Part shown: positions 1-6,992 of the stretch, piece by piece
How the letters are laid out: each line of letters opens with the position of its first letter
How positions within the stretch are numbered: position 1 is the stretch's first letter
Assembly: GCA_023417815.1 (NCBI GenBank)
Contig: JAEZEI010000051.1
Span: 1-64,000 of the forward strand
Source of the DNA: Bacteroidota bacterium
GTDB taxonomy: Bacteria; Bacteroidota; Bacteroidia; Chitinophagales; Chitinophagaceae
Direction of reading: 5' to 3'
Length of the DNA stretch: 64,000 nucleotides
Notes under the pieces: generated by a model
Database searches by the model: none
Seen by the model: the letters and a program-made list of their open reading frames with translations, nothing else
Told to the model about the DNA's origin: nothing
Translations under genes and position numbers: made by a program

Positions 1-2
1 AG

Positions 3-125
3 TATTTCGGAAACTCTGCAAAGTTCTGGCTTGGTTTGCAGGACGACTTTGATATTGAGGAAGAGTATCGAGGTAAGGCAAAAGAATTAGACTCGATAAA
101 GCTTTACGAAACCAACGTTGCATAA
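3..125 (+). CDS. higA: HigA-family addiction-module antitoxin, C-terminal part
   Basis: The window opens inside a reading frame that continues to a TAA at 123-125. The 40 visible residues include YFGNSAKFWLGLQDDFDIEE, the typical end of HigA-type XRE antitoxins, which neutralise the HigB mRNA interferase and repress their own operon. The HTH domain and any higB partner would be upstream of base 1. The stop codon lies inside the left box of the first attC site, so this is the end of an integron cassette. HigBA modules are well-known integron cassettes. The family call rests only on the C-terminal motif. Confidence 0.75.
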   Translation, partial: YFGNSAKFWLGLQDDFDIEEEYRGKAKELDSIKLYETNVA

Positions 126-276
126 CAACGGCTTTTTGCAAGCAGGGCTTCAGTTCGGATACTTCAACATTTTATCTATATTCGGCAGCGGTGATGCGCC
201 GTGTTTACATAAGTTACGGCGCCGGCCGGGCTTCAGTAATTCTAACCCTGCCTGCATAAAGCCGCAGGCGTTGGTG
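120..276 (+). repeat. attC site 1 (157 bp)
   Basis: Left box GCATAAC at 120-126 and right box GTTGGTG at 270-276. The outer arms AACGGCTTTTTGCAAGCAGG and CCTGCCTGCATAAAGCCG pair imperfectly. The middle holds a GC-rich GGCGCC stem. It ends the HigA cassette and starts the mntA-hepT cassette. Three further copies of almost the same length and sequence follow. Confidence 0.85.
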
Positions 277-337
277 GCTATGCACTTTGAGCATCTTTTA
301 GATTTAATTAGTTTAAATTTGAATCACTTTTACTAAT

Positions 338-640
338 ATGAATCTGATTGAACGATATAAAGATCAAATTGAACTTCTTTGCCGGAAGCATCGGGTAAGA
401 AAGCTTTATGTCTTTGGATCAGTATTATCCGATCGGTTTTCAAGCAATAGTGATATAGATATGCTTGTTGAGTTTGATAATATTGAGCTTTCCGAGTATG
501 CTGATAACTATTTCGAGTTGAAATTCGCTTTGGAAGATACCTTGAACCGGTCTGTTGACCTGATTGAAGAGAAGGCTCTCCGTAATCCTTTTTTAAAACA
601 AAATATCGAGGCCAGCAGGCATCTTTTATATGCAGCTTGA
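338..640 (+). CDS. mntA: MntA-type minimal nucleotidyltransferase antitoxin
   Basis: A 100-residue nucleotidyltransferase with the GSX10DXD signature: G27-S28 and D39-I-D41. Proteins of this family are antitoxins of HepT/MntA modules; in the studied Shewanella system MntA transfers AMP to a tyrosine of HepT and so inactivates the toxin. The gene overlaps the downstream hepT by 11 nt, implying translational coupling. It starts 62 bases after the right box of attC1, so the pair is carried together in cassette 271-1120. Substrate and activity are inferred from the family. Confidence 0.88.
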   Translation: MNLIERYKDQIELLCRKHRVRKLYVFGSVLSDRFSSNSDIDMLVEFDNIELSEYADNYFELKFALEDTLNRSVDLIEEKALRNPFLKQNIEASRHLLYAA

Positions 641-962
641 AATAAAAACCTGGGCTTACGATATTCTTACCGCCATCCACGAAATTGAAATATTTGTTGA
701 AGAAGTAGTGGATTTCGAAACATACCAAGGAGATACTAAAACTAGAAGGGCAATCGAAAGGAATTTGGAAATCATCGGAGAGGCCATGAATCGAATTTTA
801 AATCTAGACAATTCCATTCACTTCACTGATGCAAGGAAAATTGTAGGAACACGGAACCGAATTATCCATGGCTATGATGCAGTTTCCGATGAAGTTCTAT
901 GGGGCATTATTACTACGAGCATCCCAATATTGAAAAAGGAGATTGAGGAGTTTCTTTTATAG
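630..962 (+). CDS. hepT: HepT-like ribonuclease toxin (HEPN domain)
   Basis: A 110-residue, mainly helical HEPN protein with the RX4HXY active-site motif at R75, H80 and Y82 (RNRIIHGY). HepT toxins are RNases kept silent by the MntA partner, whose gene overlaps this one. Y82 would be the residue modified by MntA. The length is normal and there are no disruptions, so the module looks intact. The stop is 8 bases from attC2's left box. Toxin-antitoxin pairs in cassettes are usually explained as stabilisers of the array, which is inference here. Confidence 0.88.
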   Translation: MQLEIKTWAYDILTAIHEIEIFVEEVVDFETYQGDTKTRRAIERNLEIIGEAMNRILNLDNSIHFTDARKIVGTRNRIIHGYDAVSDEVLWGIITTSIPILKKEIEEFLL

Positions 963-968
963 CACAGC

Positions 969-1126
969 CACCAACAACGGCTTTTTGCAAGCAGGGCTGT
1001 AGTGCGAACACATCAGCATTTTATCTATATTCGGCAGCAGGAAGGCGCCGTGTTTAAATAAGTTACGGCGCTGGCCGGGCTTTGGTAATTCTAATCCCTG
1101 CCTGCATAAAGCCGCAGGCGTTGCCT
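969..1126 (+). repeat. attC site 2 (158 bp)
   Basis: Left box CACCAAC at 969-975 and right box GTTGCCT at 1120-1126, with the same arms as attC1. Bases 962-975 reverse-complement the start of the mntA-hepT cassette (270-283) at 13 of 14 positions, which identifies this as the attC of that cassette. Confidence 0.87.
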
Positions 1127-1136
1127 GTAATTTTAA

Positions 1137-1712
1137 ATGACACAATCTTCCAGAAGAAATATCCTACTTGTTGGGACTGGACTTATAATTCTAATCATTG
1201 TACTTATGTTTTCAAATCTCTTTGGTGGACAGACATCACAAAAGCTCTTTGAAGAAGGGGAGAAACTTTACCGAAGTGGCAATGCTGAAAAGGCAGTTGA
1301 TAAGCTATCAGAAGCAATAAAGAAAGAGACGAACAAAACCAGCCCTGAGAAAAGACTTCTTTCTAATATGTATTGCATTCGAGGTGAAGTTTACTTATCA
1401 GTTGGCGTAGCCGTTCTATCGCAGTCTGACTTTGCCTACGCCTTACAGTATAATCCTGAGAATGAAAGTGCATTGAATAATTTAGGCATTTGGTACTCGG
1501 TTAATCATTTTGCAACGCCAGACTATCAGAAGTCTTTTGAGTATTTTGACAAAGCAATAGCAATTCAGCCCAATCGCAAAGAAATCCAATTAAACAAGGC
1601 CTGTGTAAAAATTCAAGCAGGTGACACGACCGGCTGTGACGACTTACGCAGACTGGATAATGAAGGTTACCCCGACGCAAAAATTGCGTTGCAAAGATTT
1701 TGCAGTAAGTAA
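1137..1712 (+). CDS. Membrane-anchored tetratricopeptide-repeat protein
   Basis: 191 residues. A hydrophobic segment at about 9-29 (ILLVGTGLIILIIVLMFSNL) suggests an N-terminal membrane anchor with the rest outside the cytoplasm. The remainder is helical with TPR-like units at about 33-64, 76-107 and 128-152, the last with the pattern SFEYFDKAIAIQPN. TPRs mediate protein contacts and no enzyme motif is visible. It is the sole gene of cassette 1121-1885, starting 16 bases after the upstream junction. Its partner is unknown. Confidence 0.75.
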   Translation: MTQSSRRNILLVGTGLIILIIVLMFSNLFGGQTSQKLFEEGEKLYRSGNAEKAVDKLSEAIKKETNKTSPEKRLLSNMYCIRGEVYLSVGVAVLSQSDFAYALQYNPENESALNNLGIWYSVNHFATPDYQKSFEYFDKAIAIQPNRKEIQLNKACVKIQAGDTTGCDDLRRLDNEGYPDAKIALQRFCSK

Positions 1713-1733
1713 GTGTGGCGGACGAAAAACTTC

Positions 1734-1891
1734 AGCCAACAACGGCTTTTTGCAAGCAGGGCTGTAGCGCGGACACATCAACATTTTATCTATATTCGGC
1801 AGCGGGAAGGCGCCGTGTTTAAATAAGTTACGGCGCCGGCCAGGCTTTGGTAATTCTAATCCCTGCCTGCATAAAGCCGCAGGCGTTGTGT
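1734..1891 (+). repeat. attC site 3 (158 bp)
   Basis: Left box AGCCAAC at 1734-1740 and right box GTTGTGT at 1885-1891. The core is nearly identical to attC2 and attC4. Bases 1726-1740 reverse-complement the start of the TPR cassette (1120-1134) at 12 of 15 positions. Confidence 0.86.
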
Positions 1892-1994
1892 GTAATGCCA
1901 AATCCAATGGTTTTCACGATGAACACTTTGGTCTTTAGTTTTCTTTCTTTACTTCCATAACCATAATGCTTTGAATAGTTTCCCTTTATAATCA

Positions 1995-2438
1995 ATGAGA
2001 TCTCTAAAATTTTCTAAAAGACTAATAGTTTCAGTACTGGTAACGTGTTTTGTGTTATTAATAATATATGACCTATTTCCAACACAGAGATTTTATGAAA
2101 AGAATTTTAAGGAAAACACTCAAATAACTATGCCTATTTCGAAAGAGCCAATTTTATTACTAGGCAACAATTCAATATTTAATTTAGGAGATTACAATAT
2201 TACCTACACATATAAATTTTCTGTTCAGGATTTTCAATCATTAAGGTCACAAATGACTGAAAATGGTTTTATCATTTCAGATAGCTATCTTGAAACAGAT
2301 GAAAATGAAAAGGCATTACAATTAAGCAAACCATTGGAAATTGAAATTATTTTAACGAGAGATTTTGGCTTTAAAAATTACGATGCATTATTCATGAATG
2401 ACAAACAAACTATTATTTTTAACTCAAATAAGTGGTAG
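1995..2438 (+). CDS. Unknown protein with N-terminal membrane anchor (cassette gene)
   Basis: 147 residues; I do not recognise the family. Basic N-terminus, then a hydrophobic stretch at about 11-28 (LIVSVLVTCFVLLIIYDL) fits a signal anchor, leaving about 115 residues exported. The coding sequence is noticeably AT-rich compared with the core genes later in the window. The stop lies at the edge of the attC4 stem. The 103 bases between the upstream attC and the start codon could hold a cassette promoter, but I see no clear one. It is the only gene of cassette 1886-2596. Confidence 0.65.
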   Translation: MRSLKFSKRLIVSVLVTCFVLLIIYDLFPTQRFYEKNFKENTQITMPISKEPILLLGNNSIFNLGDYNITYTYKFSVQDFQSLRSQMTENGFIISDSYLETDENEKALQLSKPLEIEIILTRDFGFKNYDALFMNDKQTIIFNSNKW

Positions 2439-2445
2439 GCACTAC

Positions 2446-2602
2446 ACACAACAACGGCTTTTTGCAAGCAGGGCTGTAGTGCGGATTCATCATCATTTTA
2501 TCTATATTGGGCAGCGGGAAGGCGCCGTATTTAAATAAGTTACGGCGCCGGCCAGGCTTTGGTAATTCTAACCCTGCCTGCATAAAGCCGCAGGCGTTCT
2601 GC
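2446..2602 (+). repeat. attC site 4 (157 bp)
   Basis: Left box ACACAAC at 2446-2452 and right box GTTCTGC at 2596-2602, with the same arms and GGCGCC core as attC1-3. Bases 2438-2452 reverse-complement the first bases of their own cassette (1885-1899) at 14 of 15 positions, one of the clearest boundary matches. Confidence 0.87.
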
Positions 2603-2647
2603 CTCCCTAAAAGACGACACCGAAACAAAAACTAAAGACATACGAAA

Positions 2648-3091
2648 TTGACAAAAGCACTTCAAATATTGTTCATTCTGATACTCGGACTAATTCTCAT
2701 ATTTTGGCTTGGTGACCTTTTTATGGGGACAACTGCTGATGTGAGTGACAGAGCAGTTACAGAAGATTGGGCTGACGATACAATAATGTATGAAGCAGAG
2801 AAAGTGAAATCACGACTTTGGACTTTGCTTTATGCTATTCCGACAATTATTTTGTTGACAATAACAATTAAGTCCATTAGACAAAAGAATGAACCCATGT
2901 TTTATTGGACACTTTTAATCGGCTTGACATTTTTTCAAATAATACCAGTAGCGGGACTTTTAAGCGACGAGACAAATGACCCTCCATTTATTGTTCCTGT
3001 AATCTTGACCTTCTTTTCTATTTTCATAAGCGGACAAATATTTTCGGTAATTAGAATTGTAAAACTTACAAAAGCGAGACAACTAAGGTGA
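2648..3091 (+). CDS. Small multi-pass membrane protein of unknown function
   Basis: 147 residues with about four predicted membrane segments, near 5-25, 58-77, 86-106 and 115-138. The only start that keeps the first hydrophobic segment is TTG at 2648; no in-frame ATG precedes it, so the start is tentative. It fills cassette 2597-3251 alone and ends 34 bases before attC5. No family motif is recognised. A loop at about 28-55 is rich in acidic residues and presumably faces one side of the membrane. Confidence 0.6.
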   Translation: MTKALQILFILILGLILIFWLGDLFMGTTADVSDRAVTEDWADDTIMYEAEKVKSRLWTLLYAIPTIILLTITIKSIRQKNEPMFYWTLLIGLTFFQIIPVAGLLSDETNDPPFIVPVILTFFSIFISGQIFSVIRIVKLTKARQLR

Positions 3092-3125
3092 TAATCAATC
3101 GGACGACAGAAAAAGAAGGGCGAAG

Positions 3126-3257
3126 GCATAACACGGGTTTTGCGTCAGGCGGGGTGACGTGCAAACTTAAAGCTTTGTGCTTCTATTAAACTTTAGTAAT
3201 AAATAGAAAATTTGTGCTCTGAAACCCGCCCGAACGCAAAGCCCGAAACCGTTATAC
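3126..3257 (+). repeat. attC site 5 (132 bp, divergent type)
   Basis: Left box GCATAAC at 3126-3132 and right box GTTATAC at 3251-3257. The arms CGGGTTTTGCGTCAGGCGGG and CCCGCCCGAACGCAAAGCCC pair imperfectly. The sequence is unlike attC1-4 but the layout is the same. Bases 3124-3132 reverse-complement the start of the cassette (2596-2604) at 8 of 9 positions. Confidence 0.8.
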
Positions 3258-3281
3258 GCAAGCTATTCGAATATTTTTTGT

Positions 3282-3681
3282 ATGGACGTTCCTAAAGAAA
3301 TATTGAATGAGATCGCTGATTGCATGGAAGCAGGGTTTAAGTGCTATCTGCATCGAGACACTTTCGAATTGGTAACCTTTCCCTGACCCCGATCAACATT
3401 TGTACATGGAAGATGATGCCTGGAAAGAGGAAATGAGCAAGGTCAGGAAGAATAAAAAAATGTTTATTGAGATTGAACAAATGATACCGTCGGAAGGATT
3501 CAAAGTTATGGCCGACTTTGTTGATTAACTGCCAAATAATACAACAAAAATTCGACTCTTGACCGCCCTGGAAGGACAAAGGCCATTCGCCAATTTCAAA
3601 CATCAGATCAATAGTTCAGGCGAATATAGGGAGCAATGGTTCTCCTTTCGGAGGCAAAAAAATGGAGTGGATTCAAAATGA
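3282..3681 (+). pseudogene. Broken UPF0158-family gene
   Basis: Translation from ATG 3282 gives MDVPKEILNEIADCMEAGFK and continues to LVTFP, where TGA at 3384 interrupts. One base further on the frame resumes as DPDQHLYMEDDAWKEEMSKV and continues through KMFIEIEQMIPSEGFKVMAD to an in-frame TAA at 3526, then LPNNTTKIRLLTALEGQRPF to TGA at 3679. The pattern matches UPF0158 proteins, small acidic proteins of unknown function. One frameshift plus one nonsense codon argue for a pseudogene rather than a single sequencing error. It is the only gene of cassette 3252-3900. Confidence 0.75.
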
Positions 3682-3710
3682 GTTAAGATCTGAAATTCAC
3701 TGAACAATGC

Positions 3711-3906
3711 GCACAACAGTGAGTTTTGCGAAATGCCGGCTTCAGAATAATTCTCAGCTTTATATCGCTACTCAGCCTCAGTATCACCTTTAGAATCACG
3801 GATGAACTTTGGAATATATAATCAGCTTTATATCTTTACTCAGCATAAGCGCCGGGCGACTGTAACACGGACTACCGGCACTTCGCCAATTCTCTGGCCG
3901 TTGGCT
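3711..3906 (+). repeat. attC site 6 (196 bp, divergent)
   Basis: Left box GCACAAC at 3711-3717 and right box GTTGGCT at 3900-3906. The arms GTTTTGCGAAATGCCGG and CCGGCACTTCGCCAATTC pair. The middle contains an internal duplication of ATCAGCTTTATATC-like sequence (around 3758 and 3821), which explains the greater length. Bases 3708-3717 reverse-complement the cassette start (3251-3260) at 8 of 10 positions. Confidence 0.72.
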
Positions 3907-3955
3907 GCTGTGTTAAAGTAACCTATTGTCAAATTCAAAAGCCAAATCTAACATA

Positions 3956-4423
3956 ATGAAACAGTTGACACTTCTTTTAGCATTGGCAACAGTTATAAGT
4001 TGCAATCAGACAACAGAAAAAAGCAGTTCGGCACTTTCTGTAAATGTTGACTCATTGACGGCAACTTTTCTTGCAGGCTGGAATAACAAAGATTCGGTAG
4101 CTATTATGAAAACAATTGCTGACAATGCCATAGTCATGAACGATTCATTAATTAATAATGGACATTCTGCTATTGCAAACAATTGGGTAAGTGGTGGAGT
4201 TAAAGTTCTAAGCAACATTAAGACTTCATCAGTAATTAAGGACAGCGACAACAAAATCGCATATGACGGAGGAACGTATTCACTTGACTTGACACCACCA
4301 GGTGGACCAGTTCTTAAAGAAAAGGGCAATTATAATCTTGTTTGGACAAAGCAACAAAATGGAGAATGGAAATTGACCTTAATTCATATTGAGGACATTA
4401 CAAGAATGCCTGACATAAAATAA
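3956..4423 (+). CDS. SnoaL/DUF4440-like lipoprotein
   Basis: 155 residues from ATG 3956; an upstream TTG in frame is less likely because the ATG opens directly onto a signal peptide. MKQLTLLLALATVISCNQ is a lipobox-type leader with C16 as the probable lipidated cysteine. The mature part has the shape of the NTF2/SnoaL-like family (DSLTATFLAGWNNKDSVAIM, then IADNAIVMNDSL, and a C-terminal WKLTLIHIEDI strand), a fold used for small-molecule binding or isomerase roles. No specific substrate can be assigned. It is the gene of cassette 3901 onward, whose 5' end matches its attC left box at 16 of 17 bases. Confidence 0.7.
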   Translation: MKQLTLLLALATVISCNQTTEKSSSALSVNVDSLTATFLAGWNNKDSVAIMKTIADNAIVMNDSLINNGHSAIANNWVSGGVKVLSNIKTSSVIKDSDNKIAYDGGTYSLDLTPPGGPVLKEKGNYNLVWTKQQNGEWKLTLIHIEDITRMPDIK

Positions 4424-4444
4424 AGTACCATTAATTAACACAGT

Positions 4445-4470
4445 AGCCAACATTGGGTTAGCTGCAACCC
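4445..4470 (+). repeat. attC left half-site (site 7)
   Basis: Left box AGCCAAC at 4445-4451. Bases 4435-4451 reverse-complement the cassette start 3900-3916 at 16 of 17, so this is certainly the 3' end of the SnoaL-like cassette. The arm GGGTTAGCTGCAACCC has no partner within a normal distance; the best partner is at 4908-4931, beyond the ridA-like gene. Confidence 0.7.
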
Positions 4471-4501
4471 TACTGCAGTACCACAAACTCAAACCTTTAA
4501 T

Positions 4502-4882
4502 ATGAAAAAGAACAATTTCAATACCTCAAAGGTTGCAAGGATGTCTGAATCGTTCCCTCAGGCGGTAATCACAGACAGCCTTATATTTTTGTCTGGAATG
4601 CCTGGTCTGGATCCAGTTAGTGGAAAGATCGTTTCTGGTAATTTCGAAGATCAAGCGAGGCAATGTTTCTTAAACATTAAAACAGTTTTGGAAGAAGCAG
4701 GAAGTGATTTGACAAAAATTGTCAAAACAACAATTTTCATGGTGAGTGGTAATGATTTTAGTACGGTAAATAAGATTTATAGCGAGTTTTTTCCTACCAA
4801 TCCACCGGCAAGAAGCACACCCCAGGTTATGCCTTTTCCCGGAGGTATTTTGATATCGGTGGAATGTATCGCACTTTCATAA
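4502..4882 (+). CDS. RidA/YjgF-family protein
   Basis: 126 residues with the RidA fold signature: FLSGMPGLDPVSGKIV near the N-terminus, NPPARSTPQV with the carboxylate-binding arginine, and the C-terminal ISVECIALS with the conserved glutamate. RidA enzymes hydrolyse reactive 2-aminoacrylate-type enamines or imines released by PLP enzymes; other subgroups have different or unknown imine substrates, so the exact role is open. Length is normal and the frame intact. It lies between two attC half-arms rather than ahead of a complete attC, an odd position described in the findings. Confidence 0.88.
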   Translation: MKKNNFNTSKVARMSESFPQAVITDSLIFLSGMPGLDPVSGKIVSGNFEDQARQCFLNIKTVLEEAGSDLTKIVKTTIFMVSGNDFSTVNKIYSEFFPTNPPARSTPQVMPFPGGILISVECIALS

Positions 4883-4907
4883 CAAATTACGTATATCATT
4901 AATTAAA

Positions 4908-4938
4908 TCGGGCTTTCGCAAAACCCTGGGCGTTACCC
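4908..4938 (+). repeat. attC right half-site (site 7)
   Basis: ATCGGGCTTTCGCAAAACCC followed by TGGGC and right box GTTACCC at 4932-4938. No left arm is present just upstream. The arm pairs best with GGGTTAGCTGCAACCC at 4455-4470, suggesting the two halves once formed one site. Confidence 0.5.
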
Positions 4939-4969
4939 AAATTGCAATCAAAGGATCTAAAAAGTTAAA

Positions 4970-5832
4970 ATGAAGAAGCTATTTCCGGTTCTCGCATTAA
5001 TGATATCAGCCGTAAGCTGTTCAAAACACGTCCTTTCAGATCCTGATAGTATTTTGATAGGAAAGAAGAAACAACCTCACATATTGCTAGTTGGTACATT
5101 CCACTTTGGATATCCGAATTTGGATGCTCACAAGACTGAAAAGGATAAGCAAGTAAACATTCTATCGTCAGCAAAACAGGAAGAAGTACTAGAACTGGTA
5201 AATTATATTTCAATCTTTAAGCCGAACAAAATAGTTGTCGAAGCACCGAAAAACACAGGCTATCTGGTTAACAGTTTTAAGCGTTATAAAGATGGCTCTG
5301 AGAAACTTGGAGCTAATGAAATATCCCAGATCGGCTTTCGTCTCATGGAACGAATTTCAAACTTGACACATTATATGGATGCGATGCAACACCATTAGTT
5401 TGGGATTTGTATGACGGCCCAGATTCTTTGTTATTACGACCTATTCTTGATAGCATTTACAAAGACTGGGATTTTACAACTCCAGGCAATTACAAGCAGT
5501 TATACAGATATGAGGATTCTATGAAAAATGAAGTGTCATTGTTGCAGTACTTCCTTTGGAGAAACTCCGAAAAGGTTACGAGTCGTAGTCTCGGCGTATA
5601 TCTTACCGAAGACTTCAAATTAGATGATATACGAGGTGCAGATGCAGTATCAATGCATTGGTTCAACCGAAATTTAAGAATACTACGAAATATCCAGCGG
5701 ATTACAACTTCAGCAGAAGATCGGATTTTAGTGTTATTCGGCGCGGGTCATATTGATATTTTGAGAAATCTCTTTGAATCAACGCCAGAATATAAAGTGG
5801 TGTCTTTATCTGATCTTCGAAAGCTGAAGTAA
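4970..5832 (+). pseudogene. Frameshifted DUF5694 (TraB-like) lipoprotein gene
   Basis: The first frame (4970 on) gives a lipoprotein leader (VLALMISAVSCSK) and then ILLVGTFHFGYPNLD and KIVVEAPKN, typical of DUF5694/TraB-like proteins. After QIGFRL at about 5344 homology moves to the next frame, HGTNFKLDTLYGCDATPLVW, continuing to FGAGHIDILRNLFESTPEYK and a stop at 5832. A single missing base near 5344 explains the break; otherwise both halves look conserved, so the damage is recent or a sequence error. The biochemical role of DUF5694 is unknown; TraB-like folds are related to putative metallopeptidases. It lies in the region after the GTTACCC box. Confidence 0.75.
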
Positions 5833-5859
5833 AAGAAAAGTAATTCGGCTAATATAAGA

Positions 5860-6046
5860 ATTGAACGCCAGCAGGGTGACTTCAACTTGTCTGGAATTCA
5901 GTAATTCCGTTGTACATTATTTGAGCGCCGTTGATTGCTATGGCAGGTTACGAGCGCAGCATTGGTAATTCTAATCAGCTTTTGTCCATTGGCTGAGCGG
6001 CAATAATAGGAACGTCGCCACGGACGCCAATCAGTGTCCGTTGTAG
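5860..6046 (+). repeat. Degenerate attC-like remnant
   Basis: Intergenic stretch between the DUF5694 pseudogene and the next gene. It keeps the block TTGGTAATTCTAAT (5962-5975), identical to the inner right part of attC2-4, an AGCAGGG block after GAACGCC at 5864, and a final CGTTGTAGG with a possible right box at 6040-6046. The palindrome is largely lost and the left box does not match the cassette start, so it is probably non-functional. Confidence 0.4.
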
Positions 6047-6064
6047 GTAATTAATAGAGACTCT

Positions 6065-6616
6065 ATGAAGCAAATAACCTGGATAATTGTTTTTATGGTT
6101 TCGCTGACTGCATTCAGTCAAACGACCATGAAAGCAAAAAAAGAAAAACATGTAATTATAAAAGCTATTGATGAAGTTCCTGGAGATATCAACCAGACTG
6201 CTATTGACAAATTGGACGAACCGCTCAAAGCCATAGCAGCTTATTATAGTGGACTTGGTGGGAGTAATTGTAGACAAGACACTAATCTTGTTGAAACTTG
6301 TGATTTGACGACCGCTCTTGGACTTGGAAACCAAGGTTCCGAACAACACAAGGCATTGCTGAAAAAATGGTTTCCTAATGATAAAGCAGCAGAGCAACTT
6401 ATAGCTCAAGACTGTTATCAAGGGCCAAGTGGCGCTTCATCATTCAGTGACTATGTTTATTTGATCCTATACAGACAAGGAAATACTGTAACGATTGACT
6501 TTAACCTCATGGTATACAATCGTGGTGACATTAAATATATTAAAGGACCTGATAAGATCTTAATAACAGGAAATACCTTAAAAGTTTTGAAGGGAGGTGT
6601 ATGGCAGAGACTTTGA
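6065..6616 (+). CDS. Secreted protein of unknown function
   Basis: 183 residues with a Sec signal peptide (MKQITWIIVFMVSLTAFSQ, cleavage near residue 19). The mature protein has three cysteines, two near residues 69-79 (SNCRQDTNLVETCDL) and one near 118 (QDCYQGPSG), which could form a disulfide outside the cytoplasm. The C-terminal half looks beta-rich (SDYVYLILYRQGNTVTIDFN). I do not recognise a family. It follows the degenerate attC at 6040 and precedes ACACAAC at 6634-6640, so it may be an old cassette, but the boundary match is only 5 of 7. Confidence 0.65.
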   Translation: MKQITWIIVFMVSLTAFSQTTMKAKKEKHVIIKAIDEVPGDINQTAIDKLDEPLKAIAAYYSGLGGSNCRQDTNLVETCDLTTALGLGNQGSEQHKALLKKWFPNDKAAEQLIAQDCYQGPSGASSFSDYVYLILYRQGNTVTIDFNLMVYNRGDIKYIKGPDKILITGNTLKVLKGGVWQRL

Positions 6617-6662
6617 CTGCAGCTTAAAAGACTACACAACAAGCGCTAAAAAATGAAATGGA

Positions 6663-6992
6663 ATGAGAAAACTTATTATGTGGAACGTAATGACCCTTAA
6701 CGGTTATTTTGAAGGAACCCAAAATTGGGACTTATCATTTCATAATACGATTTGGGGGCAAGAACTTGAAAGGTTAAGCATTGAACAACTTCAATCTGCC
6801 GACTATCTTGTATTCGGACGTGTGACTTATGAAGGCATGGCAGCATATTGGACTAAGGCTGAAGCCGAAACTGCGGAGCAAGAAGTTGCAAGACTGATGA
6901 ACAGTATACCAAAACTTGTTTTTTCTAAGACCTTGAAATCGGCTGAGTGGAACAACACAAGGCCACTTTTCCAGACAAGGGATTGCATCTAA
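6663..6992 (+). pseudogene. Truncated RibD C-terminal/dihydrofolate reductase-like gene
   Basis: 109 residues that match the first 60 percent of the RibD-C/'dihydrofolate reductase family' proteins: MRKLIMWNVMTLNGYFEG, then DYLVFGRVTYEGMAAYW and PKLVFSKTLKSAEWNNTR. Members are about 170-190 residues and continue with a nucleotide-binding segment before the C-terminal strand pair; here the frame stops at FQTRDCI and no other frame resumes the homology. The loss removes the C-terminal half of the fold, so it is unlikely to be active. The stop overlaps CTAACAAC, which looks like a cassette end. Confidence 0.65.

Larger units (their letters stand above)
1..4938 (+). mobile_element. Integron-type gene-cassette array (no integrase in window)
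   Basis: A series of small plus-strand genes is separated by long imperfect palindromes with the layout of attC sites: an RYYYAAC-like left box, a paired arm, a variable middle, the complementary arm and a GTTRRRY-like right box. Cassettes run 271-1120, 1121-1885, 1886-2596, 2597-3251, 3252-3900 and from 3901. In each, the last bases before AAC reverse-complement the first bases of the same cassette: 13/14, 12/15, 14/15, 8/9, 8/10 and 16/17. This is what a circular cassette requires and random repeats do not give. All genes point the same way, so attI and intI should lie left of base 1. No integrase gene is visible, so this could be an integrase-less attC cluster (CALIN) or the distal part of a complete integron. 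Confidence 0.85.

Noticed and set aside
118..2628. Recurring minus-strand and plus-strand frames with LQAGLELPKPG and ACKKPLL peptides
   Set aside because: They are translations of the repeated attC sequences, occur in the same place in each copy and carry no start or ribosome-binding context; they are shadows of the repeats.
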